Below, in pieces: positions 16,649-25,908 of a DNA stretch of 64,000 nucleotides. This DNA comes from Firmicutes bacterium OM04-13BH. Lineage in GTDB: Bacteria > Bacillota > Clostridia > Lachnospirales > Lachnospiraceae. The position numbers were made by a program, and so were the translations under genes. Under the pieces are notes generated by a model that was given only the letters and a program-made list of their open reading frames with translations, did no database searches and was not told the DNA's origin. The stretch lies in the NCBI GenBank assembly GCA_003481745.1, contig QULP01000001.1, forward strand, positions 62,001 through 126,000. Direction: 5' to 3'. Numbering within the stretch: position 1 is the stretch's first letter; each line of letters begins with the position of its first letter.

Positions 16649-17680
16649 ATGGCAAATAAAAAAAACAACATCACATTCAGTGACATTGCAAAATATACAA
16701 ACTTTTCAAAAACTACAATCTCCCGTTATTTTAATCATCCGGAGACCTTAACGGAACAAAATCGGAACATTATTGCAGAGGCACTTGAAAAATTAAATTA
16801 TAAAGAAAATAAAGTTGCAAAAATTCTGGCGAACGGATGTACCGAATTTATCGGCATCATCATCCCAAACTTATATGTTCGTTATTATTCTGAGATTTTA
16901 AATCAGATTTTATCAACCTATGAAGCTTTTGGCTATAAATTTCTGGTTTTTATCAGCAATGGCTCAAAAGAAGATGAAAGAACTTACTTACAGGAACTTT
17001 TAGCTTATAAGATTGAAGGATTAATTATCTTAAGTCACACACTTCCCTCGATTGAACTGGCAAATCTTCATCTTCCATTAGTTGCTGTAGAGCGGGAAGA
17101 TGTTTATATCTCAAGTGTCAATTCCGATAACTATCAAGGAACGATTCTCGCCTGTGAAAATCTCTCTTCCCATGACTGTGAAGTATTTTTGCATATCAGT
17201 GCTCCAACAACCCGAACAACTCCTGCTTATAAACGAGTGGAAGCATTTGATGATTATTGTGAAAAACACCAATTACTACATCATACTTTTATGGAAGAGA
17301 TGGGAGCTTCCCACGAAGAAGTAAAAAGCCACCTAACTCATATTTTAGAACAAATTGAACTGAATTATTCCGGTATCCGAAAGGGAATTTTTATCTCCGG
17401 TGATACTTATGCAAATGTATTTTTAAATCTGTTAATCCGAAAGTATGGCTATCTGCCAAACGACTATTTTTTAATTGCATTTGACGATTCTCCGATTTCA
17501 CGGGAAGCTATTATTCCAATCAGCAGCGTCAGTCAGCAGATTGACAAGATTGCATTTGAAGCCGTTGAGTTATTAATCTCACAAATTCAAGCGCAAAAAG
17601 AAAGACCGGCTTTTTGCGAGCCAGTCCATAAAATTATTTCTCCTGTCTTAATTCCAAGAGAAACCACAGAGAAAAATTAA
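16649..17680 (+). CDS. LacI family transcriptional regulator
   Basis: This 343-residue protein has an N-terminal helix-turn-helix (TFSDIAKYTNFSKTTISRYFNHPE) and hinge helix (NKVAKILANG), followed by a periplasmic-binding-protein-like effector domain from about residue 62. The DNA-binding helix reads TTISRYF, with R instead of the more common V at the minor-groove position region. It is divergent from the amylosucrase-like gene and is probably its regulator through the two CCGG operators. The effector is presumably a sugar, but I cannot tell which. GAAAGGCGG precedes the ATG. Confidence 0.9.
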   Translation: MANKKNNITFSDIAKYTNFSKTTISRYFNHPETLTEQNRNIIAEALEKLNYKENKVAKILANGCTEFIGIIIPNLYVRYYSEILNQILSTYEAFGYKFLVFISNGSKEDERTYLQELLAYKIEGLIILSHTLPSIELANLHLPLVAVEREDVYISSVNSDNYQGTILACENLSSHDCEVFLHISAPTTRTTPAYKRVEAFDDYCEKHQLLHHTFMEEMGASHEEVKSHLTHILEQIELNYSGIRKGIFISGDTYANVFLNLLIRKYGYLPNDYFLIAFDDSPISREAIIPISSVSQQIDKIAFEAVELLISQIQAQKERPAFCEPVHKIISPVLIPRETTEKN

Positions 17681-18216
17681 TTCTCTTCTCTCTCTTTTAA
17701 ATCCAAGGCAATTCCCTCCAGAAACGGAACCAGGTAATTTCCGTTTCTGGTTAAAAACCATTTCGGATTCAATTCTTCATACTTAAAGTGTTTTCGTCCT
17801 CCATTTTGTCCACGATTCCAAAATTTTAGCATTTCCTCATATCTCATATAATAAATTTCGTCTCTATGACTGAAATACAGAATCAAAAATGCAATTCCAT
17901 CCTGTTTTTCAAAATCTCCCATAAATCGCACCTGATGTTCGTGAATATTCTGTAAGGGAAAATTATCGGTATGACATTCTTTTGCATCAAAGCAGACCGG
18001 AATTCCCTGCACTACACCAATATAATCGACTGTACTTTTCTTGTCAAAATAAGCAAGTGTAATATGACGGCTTTCTTTTTCAATCCGAACCGGAGTAATC
18101 GGAGTCGGCACTTTTTGAATTAAAGCCAGATTTCTTTCACGATACTGTTCACAGGTTTGATTAATAAATTCTTCTAATGCAGAACCTCGCAGTCCCCTTG
18201 AGTTCCAAGTTGCCAA
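17677..18216 (-). CDS. recU: Holliday junction resolvase RecU
   Basis: This 179-residue protein matches RecU, which cuts Holliday junctions made by RuvAB in Firmicutes. It has NSRGLRGSALEEFI at the N terminus, the catalytic STVDYIGV...FDAKEC region (Asp and Glu/Lys metal-binding core) and the QNIHEHQVRFM motif. The start is a TTG at 18216 with GGAGG 7 bases upstream. Its 3' end overlaps the convergent LacI gene by 4 bases through a shared TTAA. Confidence 0.92.
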   Translation of the reverse strand: MATWNSRGLRGSALEEFINQTCEQYRERNLALIQKVPTPITPVRIEKESRHITLAYFDKKSTVDYIGVVQGIPVCFDAKECHTDNFPLQNIHEHQVRFMGDFEKQDGIAFLILYFSHRDEIYYMRYEEMLKFWNRGQNGGRKHFKYEELNPKWFLTRNGNYLVPFLEGIALDLKEREEN

Positions 18217-18332
18217 TTTCCTGCCTCCACTCTTATCTTATATCCCCTCAAAGTTTTTTGTTTCCGACCGTACATTTTTTGTACTCTCAAAATCTTCTCA
18301 CAAACTCAACACAAAAAACTATAAGAACACAT

Positions 18333-18872
18333 TTATTTTATCAGCTTTGGAGACGGAAAATAACGCAAAACTGCTTTTCCAAGGATTTTATCTTTTTCTA
18401 CAAAGGAGTTAATCCAGTATCTGGAATCTCGGGAATGATTTCGATTATCTCCAAGCATAAAATAGCTTCCTTCCGGCACCTTATACGGTCCAAAATCACC
18501 TACCGGTGTCTCCGCAACAAAACTGTCGTCTAATGGTTCTTCTGAATCATTAATGTAAACTTTACCATCCTTAATCGTTACTGTTTCTCCCGGAAGTCCA
18601 ATAACTCGTTTGATAAAAAGCTGACTTTCATCATCCGGAAATTTAAAGATCACAATATCAAAACGTTCCGGGTCTTTTGTCATATAAGCCAGACGATTTC
18701 CAAAAACCCTGTCTCCGGTCATAATCGTTTTTTCCATAGATTCTGACGGAATTCTTGCGTTAATTAACAAAACATTATTGATAATAAAAACAATTACCAC
18801 TACGAACACAATCATTTTTACATATTCCCACAGTTCTTCCATCATAGAAGGACCTTCATATTTTTTGCTCAT
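18333..18872 (-). CDS. lepB: Signal peptidase I
   Basis: This 179-residue type I signal peptidase has one N-terminal membrane segment (about residues 20-37). The catalytic dyad is visible: Ser45 in PSESME and Lys88 in FIKRVIG. The GDNRNHSRDSRYW box E follows. It removes signal peptides from secreted proteins at the outer membrane face. Its ATG overlaps the stop of the upstream pseudouridine synthase by 4 bases. Confidence 0.95.
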   Translation of the reverse strand: MSKKYEGPSMMEELWEYVKMIVFVVVIVFIINNVLLINARIPSESMEKTIMTGDRVFGNRLAYMTKDPERFDIVIFKFPDDESQLFIKRVIGLPGETVTIKDGKVYINDSEEPLDDSFVAETPVGDFGPYKVPEGSYFMLGDNRNHSRDSRYWINSFVEKDKILGKAVLRYFPSPKLIK

Positions 18873-19858
18873 CCAATCTCTCCTTCTGCTGTTTTCACTT
18901 CTTTTGTAATAATCTGTTTTAATACCTTTGGAACCGGCGCTGTAATTTCCATATCAGAAAGATTTGCCAGCTCACCCTCTAACTGTGGCAGTACTAATTT
19001 CCAGGAATGAAGAAGCTGGCTTTTTACTTTATACTGTGTATGATACTTTTTATTCACCTGCATATCTCCATACTTTGCATCACCTACAATCGGATGCCCG
19101 ATACTTGCCAGATGCGCACGAATCTGATGAGAACGTCCGGTAAGCAGTTCCACCTTTAAAAGAGTCAGCCGGTTTTCTTTTGAACATCCAATCGGAGTGT
19201 ATTTCGTTTCAATCAAAACTGTATCTTTCTGTAGCTGTCTGGTAATCGTTACTTTATTCGAAGTTTCATCTTTTTTTAAGTACCCTTTAATATGAGCTTC
19301 TTCTTTTACGATTCCTTTTACCAGTGCCAGATAATATTTATGAAGATTTCTGTCCCGAAACAACTGCGTCATTGTCTGAAGTCCTGCCATTGTTTTTCCT
19401 GCTGCTACAATTCCGCTCGTATTACGGTCCAAACGATTGCACACCGCCGGATGAAAGGTTCTGAAATCTTCTTTTGTCATCGCTCCGGAATCAAGCAGAT
19501 AACCCGCCAGATATTCATTTAAAGAAACATCTTCTTTTTTTGCTTTCTGTGAAAGCATCCCTGCCGGTTTATTGATAAAAATCACGTTTTCATCTTCATA
19601 AAGAATTTCGAGAGAACCTTTTTTCACTTCTTTTTCTTCTCCCATAAATTTTTCTAATGTTTCATCTGAAAAAAACAACTGAACTTTATCATTCACTTCG
19701 AGTTTCTCATTTCCGCTTGCCTTTTTTCCATTTAACGTAATATTCTTCTTACGAAGCATCTTATAGAGAAAGCTTTTCGGTGCTTCTTTTAAATATCTGG
19801 AAAGATATTTATCAAACCGCTGTCCGCTTTCCTGCGCTTTTACTTCTAATTCTTTCAT
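18869..19858 (-). CDS. RluA-family pseudouridine synthase
   Basis: This 329-residue protein has an N-terminal S4 RNA-binding domain (RFDKYLSRYLKE...LYKMLRKKNITLNGKK) and a catalytic domain with HPAVCNRLDRNTSGI, where the Asp is the catalytic residue. It is of the RluC/RluD type that modifies 23S rRNA uridines. Which positions it modifies cannot be assigned. AGGAG precedes the ATG. It is coupled to lepB. Confidence 0.9.
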   Translation of the reverse strand: MKELEVKAQESGQRFDKYLSRYLKEAPKSFLYKMLRKKNITLNGKKASGNEKLEVNDKVQLFFSDETLEKFMGEEKEVKKGSLEILYEDENVIFINKPAGMLSQKAKKEDVSLNEYLAGYLLDSGAMTKEDFRTFHPAVCNRLDRNTSGIVAAGKTMAGLQTMTQLFRDRNLHKYYLALVKGIVKEEAHIKGYLKKDETSNKVTITRQLQKDTVLIETKYTPIGCSKENRLTLLKVELLTGRSHQIRAHLASIGHPIVGDAKYGDMQVNKKYHTQYKVKSQLLHSWKLVLPQLEGELANLSDMEITAPVPKVLKQIITKEVKTAEGEIG

Positions 19859-19867
19859 TTATTTCTC

Positions 19868-20482
19868 CTAAAGCGTAATTGCAAAAATAGTATGCATAAT
19901 CAGCTCATTTCTGCTTAAATCCGGATTATTTTCATCCGGCACAAATCGAATGCCTTCTTCCAGTGACTCATGATGCTCCCACATAGAATCCAAACGATTT
20001 AAATATTCCGGAAGACGTCTGAATACCTTTATCGTTACATAATATCCATTTTGTCTTAAAATGGTTTGAATATGCTTTTCCACAAACGGAATATCGGATT
20101 TCTCACGGCTGGTGTATGCAACCACATTATTTCCGCAGACTGCAACGGAATCTAAAAAGGTCTGTTTTTCATAAGCAGAAACCGGCAGTTCATACGCACA
20201 TACCAAACCTTCTTTATGCTGTTCAATCTGCTTATAATCGTCCTCTGACATTGGCTTTTGCAGATACATCATAATTGCGCTGACTGCAAATTTACATGCC
20301 GGCAGACACCCCACCGCTGCAAAAACAGTAAATACTGTATTCCTGTCTTTATTGATAATCCAGCCAACAAAGAAAACTGTCAGTGGTGGAATCAAAGCTA
20401 AAATCGTATAAATCGTACGCTTCTTTTTCTGTGACTGAATATATCCGAAATCACCTTTTTTTATTTTTTGTTTTTTATTCAT
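19868..20482 (-). CDS. Conserved membrane protein of unknown function
   Basis: This 204-residue protein has a basic N terminus and two likely membrane helices (about residues 25-43 and 50-70). A soluble C-terminal domain follows, containing SVAVCGNNVVAYTSREK and acidic FVPDENNPDLSRNE. I do not recognise a family. The GAGG box 6 bases before the ATG at 20482 supports this start over the one at 20494. It lies 9 bases from the pseudouridine synthase downstream. Confidence 0.75.
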   Translation of the reverse strand: MNKKQKIKKGDFGYIQSQKKKRTIYTILALIPPLTVFFVGWIINKDRNTVFTVFAAVGCLPACKFAVSAIMMYLQKPMSEDDYKQIEQHKEGLVCAYELPVSAYEKQTFLDSVAVCGNNVVAYTSREKSDIPFVEKHIQTILRQNGYYVTIKVFRRLPEYLNRLDSMWEHHESLEEGIRFVPDENNPDLSRNELIMHTIFAITL

Positions 20483-20521
20483 GTAATTCCTCATTTTTAT
20501 GTATCTTGTTCTTGTCTTGTT

Positions 20522-21271
20522 TTATGTAAATTTTAACAATACTTTATGCGGAACAATTTTACAAATCCGAAAAAAACACTTCATTGAAATTCCCGGAATC
20601 GACAGTTCCTTTCCTTTTGCCGCATCTTTGATTGCGACTGAAACTACCTTGTCCGTTTTCATAATAAATGGTCGTTTGATAACCGGAATGCTATCTTTCC
20701 CGCCGATTGTATCTAAAAACGGAGTATCTACCGGACCTGGGCATACAATTGTAACGGTCGTTCCTGTCTTTTTTAATTCTCTGCGCAGTGCTCTTGAAAA
20801 ACTAAGCACATAAGACTTCGACGCCGCATAAACAGCAAATCCCGGCTGTGGCAAAAAAGCAGAAGCAGAAGCTAACATAACGATTCTGCTTCGTTTTCCA
20901 CAGTACGGAAGTACAATTTTCGTAAGCAGGGTCAATGCATTGCAGTTTACTTCAAGCATACGGTTACAATCCATCAAATCTGTCTCTTTTATCTTTTTAT
21001 TAATCCCACATCCGGCTGCATTTACAAAGTATTTCACATACGGTTTTACTTTTTCTAATTCTTCTTCCAGTCTCAGCAAATTTTCTGTCTGAGTAATATC
21101 CATAGCAAAAACACGGAGCGGCACTATACACTGTCGCTTCAGTGTCCAGAGTGCCGTTTCATTTCTGGCAATGACCCAGATTTCATCCAGCCATGAATAC
21201 TTTTCTGCAAGCTGACAGACATAACTTGCACCAATTCCAGAAGACGCTCCTGTTACAATTGCTATTTTCAT
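20522..21271 (-). CDS. SDR family oxidoreductase
   Basis: This 249-residue short-chain dehydrogenase has the TGASSGIG nucleotide-binding motif near the N terminus and the catalytic YAASK tetrad core, with Ser in LASASAFLP. The substrate is unknown. An open frame extends 9 codons upstream into the YgiQ gene, but GGAAAATAAG before the ATG at 21271 favours the shorter start. The C-terminal helix (MKCFFRICKIVPHKVLLKF) is hydrophobic and basic and may associate with membrane. Confidence 0.88.
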   Translation of the reverse strand: MKIAIVTGASSGIGASYVCQLAEKYSWLDEIWVIARNETALWTLKRQCIVPLRVFAMDITQTENLLRLEEELEKVKPYVKYFVNAAGCGINKKIKETDLMDCNRMLEVNCNALTLLTKIVLPYCGKRSRIVMLASASAFLPQPGFAVYAASKSYVLSFSRALRRELKKTGTTVTIVCPGPVDTPFLDTIGGKDSIPVIKRPFIMKTDKVVSVAIKDAAKGKELSIPGISMKCFFRICKIVPHKVLLKFT

Positions 21272-21272
21272 C

Positions 21273-23153
21273 TTATTTTCCTTTCCTTTTATGCACATTT
21301 CGAATCGTTTTCTTTTTTCGCTGTACGGTTGATTTCTTGAAATCTTTTTCTGCCTGTACCGTTTTTTTTCCTTCTTTTATCAGACATTTATGCTCCCATC
21401 CAATCAAATCCGTTCTTCCTGCTTTTATCAGAGCTTCTTTTACCAGTTCACGATTCTGTGGGTTTTTATATTGAATCAAAGCTCTCTGCATTGCTTTCTC
21501 ATGTGGATTTGTCGGAATATAAACTTCTTTTTTCGTTCTTGGGTCAATCCCTGTATAATACATGCAGGTAGACATCGTAGATGGTGTTGGATAAAAATCC
21601 TGCACCTGTTCCGGCATAAATCCCATATCACGCACATACTCTGCCAGCTTTACCGCATCCTTTAAGGTGCAGCCCGGATGAGAGGACATAAAATATGGAA
21701 CCACATATTGTTTCTTTCCGGTTTTTTTATTTGCCTTTTCAAAGTCTGCTAAAAATTTCTGATAAACCTGATGTTCCGGTTTTCCCATATAAGACAGCAC
21801 TCGGTCTGAAACATGCTCCGGAGCAACACGAAGTTGTCCACTTACATGATACTTTGCCAGTTCTTCTAAAAAGCGACTGTCTTTGTCTGCTTCCACATAA
21901 TCAAACCGAATTCCGGAACGGATGAATACTTTTTTTACATTTGGAATCTTTCTGAGTTTTTCCAATAATTCCAGATAATCTTCATGGTCTGCATTTAAAT
22001 TTTTACAAGGTTTTGGAAACAGGCACTGACGGTTCGTGCAGACTCCTTTTTTCAGCTGCTTTTCACAGGCTGGTTGTCTGAAATCTGCGGTTGGACCTCC
22101 TACATCATGAATATATCCCTTAAAATCAGATTCCTTTGTATATTCCACTGCTTCTTTTAAAATAGATTCATGACTTCTTGTCTGAACAATTCTTCCCTGA
22201 TGAAATGCAAGTGCGCAGAAATTACAGCCCCCAAAACAGCCTCTGTTACTTGTAATACTGAATTTAATCTCTTCAATCGCCGGAATCTTCCCGAGTTTTT
22301 CATACATCGGATGATAGGTCCTCATATACGGTAAATCGTAAACCTCATCCATTTCTTTTTGGGATAACGGCTTTGAGGGAGGATTCTGTACCACATACCC
22401 ACGATTTCCGTAGGACTCTGCCAATACTTTTCCTGAAAACGCTTCCATATTTTCATACTGAACCTGAAAACTCTCTGCATATTTTCTCTTATCTGCACAC
22501 ATTTCTTCATAAGAAGGAAGGATGATTCCACCCGCAGGTGCTTCTTTTGTATGATACACCGTTCCTGCAATATGATGCAGAGTGGAAATATCTTCTCCAC
22601 GATTGAGTGCCTCTGCAATTTCTAAGATACTGCGTTCTCCCATTCCATAAGAAATCAAATCTGCTCCTGAATCTAATAATACAGAACGTTTTAAAGAATC
22701 TGACCAGTAATCATAATGTGCCAGTCTTCTAAGAGAAGCCTCGATTCCACCGATAATAATCGGGGTATGCTTATAAGTCTGACGGATTAAATTCCCATAC
22801 ACAATTACTGCACGGTCCGGTCGAAGACCCATTTTCCCTCCTGGAGAATACGAGTCTTCCCTTCTGTGCTTTTTGGAAACGGTATAATGATTTACCATCG
22901 AATCCATATTTCCGGCAGAGACTAAAAATCCTAGCCTTGGTTCTCCAAATACGCAGACACTTTCTTTTTTCTTCCAGTCCGGCTGTGCAATAATTCCCAC
23001 GCTGTATCCATAATGTTCTAAAAGTCTTGTAATAATTGCCATCCCAAAAGACGGATGATCCACATAGGCATCTCCACAGACATATACGAAATCTGGCTGA
23101 CTAATTCCACGATTTTGCATTTCTTTCATCGTAACCGGTAAAAACTGCATCAT
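21273..23153 (-). CDS. YgiQ family radical SAM protein
   Basis: This 626-residue protein matches the YgiQ/UPF0313 family. It has an N-terminal B12-binding-like domain (QPDFVYVCGDAYVDHPSFG) and a radical SAM core with CFGGCNFC (CxxxCxxC) near residue 310. Extra cysteines (CTNRQCLFPKPCKN) and a basic Lys-rich tail follow. The reaction is unknown. It overlaps the downstream end of the HAD gene by 4 bases. Confidence 0.92.
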   Translation of the reverse strand: MMQFLPVTMKEMQNRGISQPDFVYVCGDAYVDHPSFGMAIITRLLEHYGYSVGIIAQPDWKKKESVCVFGEPRLGFLVSAGNMDSMVNHYTVSKKHRREDSYSPGGKMGLRPDRAVIVYGNLIRQTYKHTPIIIGGIEASLRRLAHYDYWSDSLKRSVLLDSGADLISYGMGERSILEIAEALNRGEDISTLHHIAGTVYHTKEAPAGGIILPSYEEMCADKRKYAESFQVQYENMEAFSGKVLAESYGNRGYVVQNPPSKPLSQKEMDEVYDLPYMRTYHPMYEKLGKIPAIEEIKFSITSNRGCFGGCNFCALAFHQGRIVQTRSHESILKEAVEYTKESDFKGYIHDVGGPTADFRQPACEKQLKKGVCTNRQCLFPKPCKNLNADHEDYLELLEKLRKIPNVKKVFIRSGIRFDYVEADKDSRFLEELAKYHVSGQLRVAPEHVSDRVLSYMGKPEHQVYQKFLADFEKANKKTGKKQYVVPYFMSSHPGCTLKDAVKLAEYVRDMGFMPEQVQDFYPTPSTMSTCMYYTGIDPRTKKEVYIPTNPHEKAMQRALIQYKNPQNRELVKEALIKAGRTDLIGWEHKCLIKEGKKTVQAEKDFKKSTVQRKKKTIRNVHKRKGK

Positions 23154-23830
23154 TTTAACACCTCAAATGTCTGATTTAAAACCTCATCGTAATCTTTTAT
23201 GTAATAGTCCGCAAGCTTTTTCTTTTGTTCCATTTGTTCTTTACTGTAACTGTCCTCAACGGCACATACCTTCATACCTGCATTCTTTCCAGCTAAGATT
23301 CCCATTGGAACATCTTCAAATACCAGACAGTTTTCAGGACTTACATTTAAGGCTTTTGCTGCTGCAAGATAAACATCCGGTGCCGGTTTACTCGCTGATA
23401 CATCACAGCAGGTTATCATTTTGGTAAAATAATTATCAATTTCATGTGCCTTTAACACCATTTTAATCAATTCAATACTGTTGCTTGAACAAATCGCAGA
23501 CGGGATCTGCTGTTCTTTTAAATACTCTAAAAATTCTTTTACTCCATCCTTTAACGGAACTTCATTACAGTACTTTTCAGTTGCCATGGAAATCCAGGCT
23601 GCCTTTATTTCTTCCAGGGAATCTTCAATTCCAAATCGCTTTTTAAAAAACACTGCGGTTTCTGTAAATCCCATTCCCTCTAATTCCTGCTGGAATGAAT
23701 CAATCTCATCTGAGGAAAGAACAAGTCCTTTTTTCTCAAAATACTCTTCATCTACGGATTTCCAAATCCACATGGAGTCAACCAACGTTCCATCTAAATC
23801 AAACAATACTGCTTTTATGTTTTTAAGCAT
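23150..23830 (-). CDS. HAD family hydrolase (beta-phosphoglucomutase-like)
   Basis: This 226-residue protein has the HAD nucleophile motif FDLDGTLVDS near residue 11, a helical cap (subfamily IA), and later SKPAPDVYLAAAK and VFEDVPMGILAGKNAGM. It probably acts on a phosphorylated metabolite. GAGG lies 10 bases before the ATG. It is nested in a run of translationally coupled genes with YgiQ and an RsuA-type enzyme. Confidence 0.9.
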   Translation of the reverse strand: MLKNIKAVLFDLDGTLVDSMWIWKSVDEEYFEKKGLVLSSDEIDSFQQELEGMGFTETAVFFKKRFGIEDSLEEIKAAWISMATEKYCNEVPLKDGVKEFLEYLKEQQIPSAICSSNSIELIKMVLKAHEIDNYFTKMITCCDVSASKPAPDVYLAAAKALNVSPENCLVFEDVPMGILAGKNAGMKVCAVEDSYSKEQMEQKKKLADYYIKDYDEVLNQTFEVLK

Positions 23831-24539
23831 TCGTTTTCAACCTCTCTATTTCTTCTTGTGTAAGCGGACGATACTGTCCTGTTTCTAATGCTTTATCTAA
23901 TGTTAAACTTCCCATCGACATTCGTTTTAAAAATACCACTTCATTTTCTGCTGACTGAAACATCCGTTTTACCTGATGAAACTTTCCTTCATGAATTGTA
24001 AGCAGACAGTTTTTTCTATCTTCGGAACAAATTTCAAGTTTTGCCGGCAAAGTCAATGCTTCCTCTCCAATATCAATTCCGTTTTCAAGCGCCGCTTCAT
24101 ACTCCTGCTTTAACGGTTCTCTTAACTTCACAAAATACGTCTTATCCACATGTTTCTTTGGAGAGAGCAAACGATGAGCCAGTTCTCCATCATTTGTAAT
24201 CAGCAGTAATCCTTCTGTGTCTTTGTCCAGACGACCTACCGGAAATAAATCCTTTCGTTTTTTGGAATCGATACAATCCAAAACCGTTTTTTCCTTCTTA
24301 TCTTTTGTCGCAGAAACCACTCCTCCAGCTTTATTAAGCATATAATACTCAAATTCCTGATAGACCACCGGTTTCTGATTTACTAAAACTTCGTCTGTTT
24401 CACTGTTAATTTTTTGTTCTGGTTTTTTGATTTTTTCTCCATTTAAAGTTACCTGACCGGACTTTAAGATTTTTTTTACCTCACTTCGAGTTCCAATTCC
24501 CATATCCGCCAGATATTTATCAATTCTTATTTGTGCCAT
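23823..24539 (-). CDS. RsuA/RluB family pseudouridine synthase
   Basis: This 238-residue protein has an N-terminal S4 domain (RIDKYLADMGIGTRSEVKKIL) and the family motif GRLDKDTEGLLLITNDG with the catalytic Asp. The length fits RsuA (16S rRNA U516-type). Start and stop abut the RsmF-type gene and overlap the HAD gene by 8 bases. Confidence 0.92.
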   Translation of the reverse strand: MAQIRIDKYLADMGIGTRSEVKKILKSGQVTLNGEKIKKPEQKINSETDEVLVNQKPVVYQEFEYYMLNKAGGVVSATKDKKEKTVLDCIDSKKRKDLFPVGRLDKDTEGLLLITNDGELAHRLLSPKKHVDKTYFVKLREPLKQEYEAALENGIDIGEEALTLPAKLEICSEDRKNCLLTIHEGKFHQVKRMFQSAENEVVFLKRMSMGSLTLDKALETGQYRPLTQEEIERLKTNA

Positions 24540-25892
24540 CTACTGCCATCTCCATCCGGCATAGTATTTATTTTTTAAAATGCCATTGCTTAACTTTCCA
24601 AATCCGAGTGGATACCGTTCCACGCAGACTAACTGCCAGCCTTTTTTATTGTTGCAGGGAAGGTCTGAGACGTCTAAAGTCTCTCCTTTTAAGTATTTCA
24701 CACAACGCACATCTGTACTGTCAATTGAAATACAAGATGCAAAATGTTCCGGTTTTAAAGCCATTGCCAATGCCTGCGAAGGCTCAAAGCGGTTCTTTTT
24801 TACTTCTCCTAACAACAATCCGGTCCGCAGGTAACGCAATTTTGGCATCTTCACTGCATTTGGCAGCAGATACAATCGTTCTTTTTCCAACTTCAGACAA
24901 CTTCTGTCAATCGGAAACTTTAATAATGAAAAAAATTCTTCTACGCAATTTGGGAGTTTCAATTCTTTTCCCATTTGCAGTTTTTGTTTCTGTGTGTTGT
25001 CTTGTTCTGTAGATTTTTTTTCAAGCAATGCCAAAAAATGCCCTTCTCCAGACATTTTATGCGGAAAAATACGCACACATTCTGATAATCCAAATCCTTT
25101 TGAAAATCCCTCATAAGGAGCAATAGAAATCAGATGCATGTCTGTATTTTGTTCCAACAGCCATTGTATCACCTCTTCATCTTCTTTTTTAGAAAACGTA
25201 CAGGTCGAATAAAGGAGTTTCCCTCCCGGCTTTAACATACGGCTTCCATACAGAATAAGCTGTTTCTGAATTGGAACGTATTCTTCCGGACCTCGTTTTT
25301 CCCAGTATTCTATCATTTTGGGTTCTCTATGGAACATTCCCTCTCCGGAACAAGGAGCATCAATTAAAACTTTATCAAAAAATTCCGGGAAATTTTGACA
25401 AAGTTTTGCCGGTTCTTCACTTGTTACATAAAGATTGGCTATTCCTGCCAGTTCCAGATTTTTTAAAAGTGCTTTCGCTCTGCTGTTGCTGATATCATTT
25501 GCAACTAACATGCCTTTTCCTTTTAAACGGCTTCCAAGCTCTGTTGCTTTTCCTCCAGGTGCAGCGCACAAATCCAGTACAAAATCTCCCGGTTCTACAT
25601 TTAGCCTGTTTGCCGGTGTCATCGCACTCGGCTCTTGTAAATAATAAAGACCTGCAAAATAATAAGGATGTCTGGAAGCTCTGAAGTCATCTAAAAGAAA
25701 GTATCCATTTTCTATCCATGGAACCTCTTTCGCAGAAAAAGGAGCGATTTTTTCCCACTCCTCCTTGCTGATTTTTCCTGTATTAATTCGATATCCCTGC
25801 TGTATCGGAAGACCGAGGCTTTCTTTATAAGCCTCATATTCTTCCTGCAACAGGTCTTTCATTTCATTTTCATATTTCTCTGGTAGTCTCAT
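24540..25892 (-). CDS. RsmF-type rRNA cytosine-C5 methyltransferase (NOL1/NOP2/Sun family)
   Basis: This 450-residue protein binds SAM through LCAAPGGKATELG and has the two catalytic cysteines of m5C methyltransferases in DAPCSGEGMF and YSTCTF. A C-terminal RsmF-like RNA-binding region follows. The open frame runs further upstream, but AAAGGAAAACTT before the ATG at 25892 selects this start. The upstream alarmone synthetase gene ends 16 bases away. Confidence 0.9.
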   Translation of the reverse strand: MRLPEKYENEMKDLLQEEYEAYKESLGLPIQQGYRINTGKISKEEWEKIAPFSAKEVPWIENGYFLLDDFRASRHPYYFAGLYYLQEPSAMTPANRLNVEPGDFVLDLCAAPGGKATELGSRLKGKGMLVANDISNSRAKALLKNLELAGIANLYVTSEEPAKLCQNFPEFFDKVLIDAPCSGEGMFHREPKMIEYWEKRGPEEYVPIQKQLILYGSRMLKPGGKLLYSTCTFSKKEDEEVIQWLLEQNTDMHLISIAPYEGFSKGFGLSECVRIFPHKMSGEGHFLALLEKKSTEQDNTQKQKLQMGKELKLPNCVEEFFSLLKFPIDRSCLKLEKERLYLLPNAVKMPKLRYLRTGLLLGEVKKNRFEPSQALAMALKPEHFASCISIDSTDVRCVKYLKGETLDVSDLPCNNKKGWQLVCVERYPLGFGKLSNGILKNKYYAGWRWQ

Positions 25893-25908
25893 AAGTTTTC
25901 CTTTGCTG

